A program made the translations under genes and the position numbers. Shown piece by piece: positions 35,756-40,188 of a stretch of 40,188 bases of DNA. The first letter of the stretch is position 1; each line of letters begins with the position of its first letter. Under the pieces are notes generated by a model. That model was given only the letters and a program-made list of their open reading frames with translations, was not told the DNA's origin and searched no databases. The stretch is from positions 1 through 40,188 of the forward strand of contig JAOPVP010000044.1 in the NCBI GenBank assembly GCA_025966135.1, written 5' to 3'. This stretch comes from Frankiales bacterium (lineage in GTDB: Bacteria > Actinomycetota > Actinomycetes > Mycobacteriales > SCTD01).

Positions 35756-35992
35756 GTACCACCTGCCGGTCGACCCTTGACGCTCTCTCCTTCGGTGGTT
35801 CAGCCAGCACAGGCCGCACTGGCGGCCGCGCCGGACGCATCGTGCTGATCATCGTGCTGACCCTGCTCGTCCGCAACCTGCTGCACCCCAGGCGTACGGC
35901 GGGTGGTGGCGACGGCCGACATCGGCGTGCCCCGAAGCGTCGTGCCCGCCATCGGTGAGCTACCGCGCGCGACGGGCGCTTAGCCTGGAAGC
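35756..35992. other. Divergent intergenic region between the HNH gene and the globin gene
   Basis: 237 bases holding the two outward promoters. On the plus strand a frame ending at 35958 encodes a hydrophobic stretch (VLIIVLTLLVRNLL) and a basic tail, but it has no supported start. TAGCCT at 35981-35986 serves the globin gene. Nothing else is recognised. Confidence 0.4.
35981..35986 (+). promoter_or_regulatory. Candidate -10 box (TAGCCT) for the globin gene
   Basis: TAGCCT, six bases (GGAAGC), then ATG 35993. The spacing predicts a leaderless mRNA. The GGAAG next to the ATG is too close for a normal Shine-Dalgarno. Confidence 0.5.
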
Positions 35993-36370
35993 ATGGACAA
36001 CCTGTACGACGCAGTGGGAGGCGAGGCCGTCTTCCGGCAGCTCGTCGACCGCTTCTACGACGGCGTCGCGCTGGACCCCCTCCTGCGGCCGCTGTATCCC
36101 GAGGAAGACCTCACAGGTGCCCGCGAGCGGTTGACGTCGTTCCTGGTGCAGTACTGGGGCGGCCCGACGACCTACTCGGTCAACCGCGGCCACCCGCGGC
36201 TGCGGATGAGGCACGCCCAGTGGGTCATCGGCGAGCGCGAGCGAGACGCCTGGCTCGGTCACATGCGTGCGGCGGTGCTCTCGCTCGACGTCTCCGACGA
36301 GGCCAGGGCGGCGATCTGGGAGCACGTGGACCGGGCCGCCCAGACCCTGGTCAACGCCCCGCACGGCTGA
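35993..36370 (+). CDS. glbO: Group II truncated haemoglobin (GlbO-like)
   Basis: A 125-residue 2-on-2 globin of usual length. The proximal haem ligand is His74 in RMRHAQWVIG. Distal-side residues include Tyr22 (B10, RFYDGV) and probably Tyr35 at CD1, with Trp87 (RDAWLGHM) at the G8 position typical of group II. It binds oxygen or detoxifies reactive oxygen or nitrogen species in the cytoplasm. It is conserved beside the HNH gene as in M. tuberculosis Rv2470. The stop lies one base from the stop of the convergent chemotaxis-cluster gene, leaving no intergenic terminator. Confidence 0.95.
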   Translation: MDNLYDAVGGEAVFRQLVDRFYDGVALDPLLRPLYPEEDLTGARERLTSFLVQYWGGPTTYSVNRGHPRLRMRHAQWVIGERERDAWLGHMRAAVLSLDVSDEARAAIWEHVDRAAQTLVNAPHG

Positions 36371-36371
36371 G

Positions 36372-36866
36372 TCAGACCACCAGCAGGGCGAGCACCCCTT
36401 CGCCGTAGCCGGGTACGTCGACCCGGAAGTCCACGCGGCGGCCCGGCTGGCGCAGGAACTCGACGACCTCCGCGTCGACCGGCTCCGGCACGACCCAGGT
36501 GTCCTTGAGCTTCACGTGCGCGCTCTGGTGGTTGAACAGGGAGGCGCCGATGTTCAGCACCTCCCGGGTGTTGTCGGCGAGATCGGTCGGGACGCGCCGG
36601 GCCTTCAGCGCCTCCTGCACCCTCGGCGCGGGGATCAAGGCAAGGGCCGCGCCGAGCACCGTTCCCAGGACGAGGTCGCAGAAGACCACCGCCTGCAGAC
36701 CACCCTGGTCGTCGATGTACGACCCGACGACGTGCACGTCACGTCCCCGCAGGACGGGCTGCGGCACCTCGAACACCGTGACAGTCCGGTCGAACAGGCC
36801 GTTGAGAAGATCCTGCAGTCCGGCCGCGGTGGGCAGCTCAGCCGCGATCTCGACCTCGGCGCTCAT
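36372..36866 (-). CDS. CheX/CheC-like protein, divergent
   Basis: A 164-residue protein I do not recognise by name. The middle resembles the CheC/CheX fold: VVGSYIDDQGGLQAVVFCDLV (20 residues from VGSYI), then an Ala-rich helix, then DNTREVLNIGASLFN. The latter keeps Glu102-x-x-Asn105, the ExxN pair that acts in CheX/CheC phosphatases. It is the last gene of the chemotaxis cluster, 31 bases after a cheY. The ATG 36866 has no good Shine-Dalgarno. The inferred role is a phospho-CheY phosphatase or an adaptor derived from one; confidence in the fold is moderate. Confidence 0.6.
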   Translation of the reverse strand: MSAEVEIAAELPTAAGLQDLLNGLFDRTVTVFEVPQPVLRGRDVHVVGSYIDDQGGLQAVVFCDLVLGTVLGAALALIPAPRVQEALKARRVPTDLADNTREVLNIGASLFNHQSAHVKLKDTWVVPEPVDAEVVEFLRQPGRRVDFRVDVPGYGEGVLALLVV

Positions 36867-36897
36867 CTCGGGGTCCGTGCGGCAGCGTCGGCCGGGG

Positions 36898-37263
36898 TCA
36901 CGCCGCGAGCACTCCGCCGAGCGCGTCGGCGAAGGTGTCGGCGGTGAACGGCTTGGCGATGAGGAACAACGCGCCGGACTCGGACGCCAGGCTGCGCATG
37001 GTGTCGGTCGACTCCGAGGTCACGAAGCCGAACCGCACCTGATTGCCCTTGGCTCTGAGGGCCTGCAGGAACTCGATGCCGTTGACCTCTGGCATGTTCC
37101 AGTCCGACAGGACAAGGTCCGGCGCGGCCGTGTCCACGAGCGCGAGGCCCTCGGCGCCGTTCTCGGCCTCGAGGAACTCGTGGTCGCCGAAGCCGGCCTG
37201 CCTGAGCGTTCGCGTGACGATCATGCGCATCGCCTTGCTGTCATCAACGATGAGAATCTTCAT
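36898..37263 (-). CDS. cheY: Single-domain response regulator, CheY-like (second copy)
   Basis: A 121-residue receiver domain. The acidic pocket is Asp7/Asp8, phospho-acceptor Asp54 (VLSDWNMPEVNG), Thr82 (FVTSES) and Lys104 (LIAKPF). There is no output domain, so it acts by protein binding, as CheY does at the flagellar switch. The ATG at 37263 starts five bases after the cheX stop, so it is coupled to cheX, a phospho-CheY phosphatase gene; its dephosphorylation by that CheX is a natural inference. Confidence 0.92.
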   Translation of the reverse strand: MKILIVDDSKAMRMIVTRTLRQAGFGDHEFLEAENGAEGLALVDTAAPDLVLSDWNMPEVNGIEFLQALRAKGNQVRFGFVTSESTDTMRSLASESGALFLIAKPFTADTFADALGGVLAA

Positions 37264-37267
37264 GAGC

Positions 37268-37720
37268 TCAGACCTTCCAGATGCTGATGTGGAGGTCGCC
37301 CGCACCGCATGCGAGCGCCACGTGCTCGATGACGACGGCACCTGGGACCCGGACGGTGTAGGTGTCGCCCGTCGCGACGGACGGGATCGACAGAGTGCTG
37401 GGGGCCGGCAGCAGCGACTTGATGTTGCCGCCGATCATGTTGGTGAGCTCGCCGAGCGCGTCGCTGATCTCCTCGGCGGCCAGCGATCCGGGGTCGGCGG
37501 CGAACATCGCCTCGGCGGCGACCTGCGCGTGCCCGGCGGGGCACTGCAGGAAGATCGAGCCCCCCCACTCGCCCGAGACGTGCACGCAGCCGGTGACTGA
37601 GCTTCCCTCGATCGGCACGTTCTCCACGGGCAGTAAGTCGAGTTGCAGGAACGACGACCAGACGTCTTGGGCGATGGCGGTGATCTGCTCGGCTGTCACA
37701 ACAGCGTTGGCGAGGGTCAT
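37268..37720 (-). CDS. cheX: Chemotaxis phosphatase CheX
   Basis: A 150-residue protein starting MTLANAVVTAEQ at ATG 37720, with a strong AGGAG seven bases upstream; the frame open further upstream is cheR shadow. The N-terminal VEGSSVTGCVHVSGEWGG-like strand pair (IEGSSVTGCVHVSGEWGG) and the helix EISDALGELTNMIGGN with Glu91-x-x-Asn94 are the CheX active-site signature. It removes phosphate from CheY and resets the signal. It lies between cheR and a cheY. Confidence 0.9.
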   Translation of the reverse strand: MTLANAVVTAEQITAIAQDVWSSFLQLDLLPVENVPIEGSSVTGCVHVSGEWGGSIFLQCPAGHAQVAAEAMFAADPGSLAAEEISDALGELTNMIGGNIKSLLPAPSTLSIPSVATGDTYTVRVPGAVVIEHVALACGAGDLHISIWKV

Positions 37721-37737
37721 GAGCTTTCTCCTGAGGT

Positions 37738-38547
37738 TCAGCCCCGCGGCCGGTAGGCCGTGGCGCGGTCGTGAACGACGCGCTCCCACGCGTCGTCGAT
37801 GGTGAGGGTGCTTTCCGCGCCGCCTAGGAACAGGTAGCCGCCAGGTCTGAGCACCTGCCGGACGCGTTGGAGGACCGCCGCCTTGGTGGGGGGGTTGAAG
37901 TAGATGAGCACGTTGCGCAGGAAGACGACATCGAAGGCGCCCAGCACCGGGAACGGCTGAGAGAGGTTCACCGCCCTGGTCTTCACCGTCGAGCGCAACG
38001 CCGGCTTGACCTGCCAGTCGGTCCCGACCTTGTCGAAGTGCTTGACCAGCATCGTGACCGGCAGGCCACGGTTGACCTCGAGCTGTGAGTACCTGCCCTC
38101 TCGGGTGCGAAAGAGCATCTCCTCGGAGATGTCCGTGGCCAGCAGCGAGCTGGTGAAGCTGGAAGGCAGCACTTCCTGCATGACCATGGCGATCGTGTAC
38201 GGCTCCTGGCCGCTGGACGACGCCCCGCACCACACGTCGATGTGACGGTTGGCGCTCTGGGCCACCAGCTCCGGAAGGACCTTCGTGCGCAGCATGTCGA
38301 ACGGGTAGTTGTCGCGGAAGAAGGACGTCTCGTTGGTCGTCATCGCATCCACGACTTTGTCGAGCAGACGCGGCTCGCCGCGCTGCAGACGCCCCACCAG
38401 GCCGGAGATGCTCTCCGCGCCGATCTGTCGCGCGAGCGGCGCGAGACGCGACTCGACGAGGTACTCCTTGCCCGGTTCGAGAACGATCGCCGACTCCCGC
38501 TGCACGGCGTGGCGGATGTAGTCGAAGTCACTGGTCGCCAGCGTCAC
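37738..38547 (-). CDS. cheR: Chemoreceptor glutamate methyltransferase CheR
   Basis: A 269-residue protein-glutamate O-methyltransferase using S-adenosylmethionine. The start GTG 38547 overlaps the cheB stop (GTGA). The helical N-terminal domain (1-70) is followed by TNETSFFRD (71-79) and the cofactor motif GASSSGQEPY (108-117), with Gln where many CheR proteins have Glu. VVFLRNVLIYFNPPTK is the conserved late motif. It adapts receptors by methylation, opposing CheB. cheX follows after 17 bases. Confidence 0.95.
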   Translation of the reverse strand: MTLATSDFDYIRHAVQRESAIVLEPGKEYLVESRLAPLARQIGAESISGLVGRLQRGEPRLLDKVVDAMTTNETSFFRDNYPFDMLRTKVLPELVAQSANRHIDVWCGASSSGQEPYTIAMVMQEVLPSSFTSSLLATDISEEMLFRTREGRYSQLEVNRGLPVTMLVKHFDKVGTDWQVKPALRSTVKTRAVNLSQPFPVLGAFDVVFLRNVLIYFNPPTKAAVLQRVRQVLRPGGYLFLGGAESTLTIDDAWERVVHDRATAYRPRG

Positions 38548-39623
38548 CGCGCAGCCCCCACAGCCCGGCCCCGAGCGAGAGCGGAGAGCACGTCGCGTGC
38601 GATCGCGGTCAAGGGCAGCACTCGGTGGGCATAGCCACCGCCGGCCACGGCACCCGGCATCCCCCACACGACGCTGCTCGCCTGGTCCTGGACCACCACC
38701 TCAGCTCCCGCGTCACGCAGGACCTCGGCGCCGCGCGCCCCGTCCTGCCCCATACCGGTGAGCACGACTCCCAATACATGGGCGCCGTACGTCGCCGAGG
38801 CCGAGCGGAACATCACGTCGACCGCGGGCCGGCAGAAGTTCTCCGGCGGCGCGCTCGACAGCCGGACCCGCACGCCGTCACCTCTGCGCTCGAGAGTCAG
38901 GTGACTGTCTCCCGGCGCGATGAGCACCCGCCCGGGGGTGAGCAGGTCACCGTGCTCCGCCTCCTTGACCGACAGCGCGCACTTGCTGTCGAGCCGCTGC
39001 GCGAACAAGCGGGTGAAGACGGGTGGCATGTGCTGGGTGATGACGACAGGCACCGGCAGCGTCCCTGGCAGCTCCGGCAACAGGGTCGTCAGGGCGTCCG
39101 GTCCGCCGGTGGAGGCACCGATGGCCAGCAGGTCCAGCCGCGAGGTCGGCGGCAGCGAGGTCGACACCTTCACGGTCCGCTGTACGACGGGCGCAGCCGC
39201 CGGGCCTCCGAGCTTGGCGGCGCACAGCCCTCTGATCTTCGGGATGAGCTGCGTGCGCACGCTCTCGATGGCCTCCGGCACGCTTCCGACGTTCGAGGGC
39301 TTGGTGACGTAGTCGTTGGCGCCGAGGCTGAGGGCGTCGAACGTGGCGCTCGCTCCGCGCTCGGTGAGCGTGCTGAACATGACGACCGGTAGCCGTGGAT
39401 GTGTCTTACGGAGCTCCCGGAGGGTGCCCAGGCCATCGAGGTCGGGCATCTCGATGTCGAGGGTCACGCAGTCGGGCGCGACCTGCAGCAGCTTCTGCAG
39501 CGCGATCCGGCCAGAGGCAGCCGTACCCACCACAGTGATGTCAGGATCGGCTTCGAGCGCGGTGGTGACCAGTCGCCGGATGACCACGGAGTCATCCACG
39601 ACCAGCACGTTGATGCGGCCCAT
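38544..39623 (-). CDS. cheB: Protein-glutamate methylesterase/deamidase CheB
   Basis: A 359-residue two-domain enzyme. The receiver domain (1-120) has Asp10/Asp11, phospho-acceptor Asp56 (VTLDIEMPDLDG) and Lys108. The catalytic domain (about 163-355) has Ser171 in IGASTGGP, His198 in ITQHMPPVF and Asp294 in GMGQDGARG, the complete triad. It demethylates and deamidates chemoreceptors when phosphorylated by CheA. ATG 39623 starts two bases after the stop of the upstream cheY; the cheR overlap couples the two opposing enzymes. Confidence 0.97.
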   Translation of the reverse strand: MGRINVLVVDDSVVIRRLVTTALEADPDITVVGTAASGRIALQKLLQVAPDCVTLDIEMPDLDGLGTLRELRKTHPRLPVVMFSTLTERGASATFDALSLGANDYVTKPSNVGSVPEAIESVRTQLIPKIRGLCAAKLGGPAAAPVVQRTVKVSTSLPPTSRLDLLAIGASTGGPDALTTLLPELPGTLPVPVVITQHMPPVFTRLFAQRLDSKCALSVKEAEHGDLLTPGRVLIAPGDSHLTLERRGDGVRVRLSSAPPENFCRPAVDVMFRSASATYGAHVLGVVLTGMGQDGARGAEVLRDAGAEVVVQDQASSVVWGMPGAVAGGGYAHRVLPLTAIARDVLSALARGRAVGAAR

Positions 39624-39625
39624 GG

Positions 39626-39994
39626 TCAGGCCACGAGCCCGAGAAGGCTCAGCTTGTCGACGATGGCGTCGGCCGTGAAGGGCTTGATGACGTACTCGTG
39701 CGCGCCGGCAGCAAGAGCCCGGACGATCTGGGAGTGCTCGCTCTCGGTCGTCACCATCATGAGGGTCATCCGGCGCAGCTCCGGCTGCGACCTGACGGCC
39801 GTCACGAACTCCAGGCCGTTCATGACCGGCATGTTCCAGTCGACGAGGGCGACATCCGGGACCGGGCCGGTCTGGACCCGCTCGAGGCCCTCCTTGCCGT
39901 CCCCGGCCTCGACCACGTCGAAGCCGGCCTCGCGCATGATGCGGCCGAGGATCATCCGCATCGCCCTGCTGTCGTCGAGCACCAGTGCCAGCAT
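39626..39994 (-). CDS. cheY: Single-domain response regulator, CheY-like (first copy)
   Basis: A 122-residue receiver domain with Asp7/Asp8, phospho-acceptor Asp52 (VALVDWNMPVMNG), Thr82 (MVTTES) and Lys104 (VIKPFTAD). It shares the AMRMI and WNMP blocks with the second CheY at 36898-37263, so the pair probably arose by duplication. ATG 39994 has AAGGA nine bases upstream. It is the first complete gene of the cluster after the chemoreceptor. It probably carries the signal from CheA to the flagellar motor; neither cheA nor cheW is in the window. Confidence 0.93.
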   Translation of the reverse strand: MLALVLDDSRAMRMILGRIMREAGFDVVEAGDGKEGLERVQTGPVPDVALVDWNMPVMNGLEFVTAVRSQPELRRMTLMMVTTESEHSQIVRALAAGAHEYVIKPFTADAIVDKLSLLGLVA

Positions 39995-40064
39995 GTGCTT
40001 TCGTCCTTGTCGTTGTGTCTTGCCCGATCGGTCAGCACGCGCCCACCGGGATAGCCCGTCCGGG

Positions 40065-40188
40065 TCAGGTGCGGAACTTGCCGACCAGCTCGGCGAGCTC
40101 GGCGCTCATGACCGACAGCTCGGCCGCGGCACGCTGGCTCTCGCCCACACCTGTCGTGGTGGTGGCAGCAGCCTGAGCGACACCCGTG
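40065..40188 (-). CDS. Methyl-accepting chemotaxis protein, C-terminal fragment
   Basis: The last 40 codons of a minus-strand gene that begins beyond the right edge. It reads TGVAQAAATTTTGVGESQ.. and ends in LVGKFRT, the usual end of the antiparallel coiled-coil signalling domain of chemoreceptors, where the final Val-Gly-Lys-Phe segment is frequent in actinobacteria. Ligand-binding domain and membrane topology cannot be seen. The cheY start is 70 bases downstream. Confidence 0.8.
   Translation of the reverse strand, partial: TGVAQAAATTTTGVGESQRAAAELSVMSAELAELVGKFRT

Noticed and set aside
35689..35958. Plus-strand frame with a hydrophobic stretch and basic tail before the globin gene
   Set aside because: The only upstream start lies inside the HNH gene; internal GTGs have no Shine-Dalgarno or -10 box, so a small membrane protein cannot be supported.

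Overview
This is a high-GC, densely coded chromosomal window from an actinobacterium. The signs are paired ClpP1/ClpP2, a mycothiol-type DsbA protein, DUF5130, a group II truncated haemoglobin, frequent GTG starts and many GTGA/ATGA gene overlaps. The mreBCD-mrdA-rodA set indicates lateral-wall or sporulation-type wall growth, and the chemotaxis genes indicate a motile organism. From memory, the core gene order follows Mycobacterium tuberculosis Rv2444c-Rv2470 (rne, ndk, folC, valS, clpX, clpP2, clpP1, tig, nei, rpiB, DsbA-like, pepN, HNH, glbO), with lineage-specific genes inserted. The sequence alone does not fix the genus.

Layout. Positions 1-2930 (minus): start of an RNase E/G gene, then a DUF2344 gene and its B12-binding radical SAM partner. 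2931-4213: a solitary AbiEi/DUF559-type gene on the plus strand, bracketed by inverted copies of a short dispersed repeat. 4214-10287 (minus): cell-shape operon mreB-mreC-mreD-mrdA-rodA. 10560-14921 (minus): ndk, folC, valS. 14971-15711 (plus): thioesterase. 15828-20314 (minus): clpX, clpP2, clpP1 and tig, with a ClgR-like palindrome upstream of clpP1. 20344-20521: divergent tRNA-Pro and tRNA-Gly. 20572-22300 (plus): CtaG-type oxidase assembly protein and aat. 22289-24751 (minus): PP2C phosphatase, nei, rpiB. 24750-25406 (plus): DUF429. 25583-27824 (minus): aldehyde dehydrogenase, a 40-residue protein and a DsbA-family protein. 27929-31706 (plus): GT87-like mannosyltransferase and pepN. 31768-35755 (minus): DUF5130, a small membrane protein, malQ, GNAT and HNH genes. 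35993-36370 (plus): truncated haemoglobin. 36372-40188 (minus): chemotaxis cluster reading MCP, cheY, cheB, cheR, cheX, cheY and a CheX-like gene.

The genes serve translation (valS, two tRNAs, aat), protein folding and turnover (tig, clpP1, clpP2, clpX, pepN), wall growth, nucleotide and folate metabolism, DNA repair (nei) and motility. The signals the genes do not explain are: the palindromic 60-base repeat family around the AbiEi-like gene; a repeated TAnnnT box 6-8 bases before several start codons, which points to leaderless mRNAs; rpiB and DUF429 start codons sharing one CATG; a second CheX-like protein; and a tandem plus inverted repeat block at 25408-25531.
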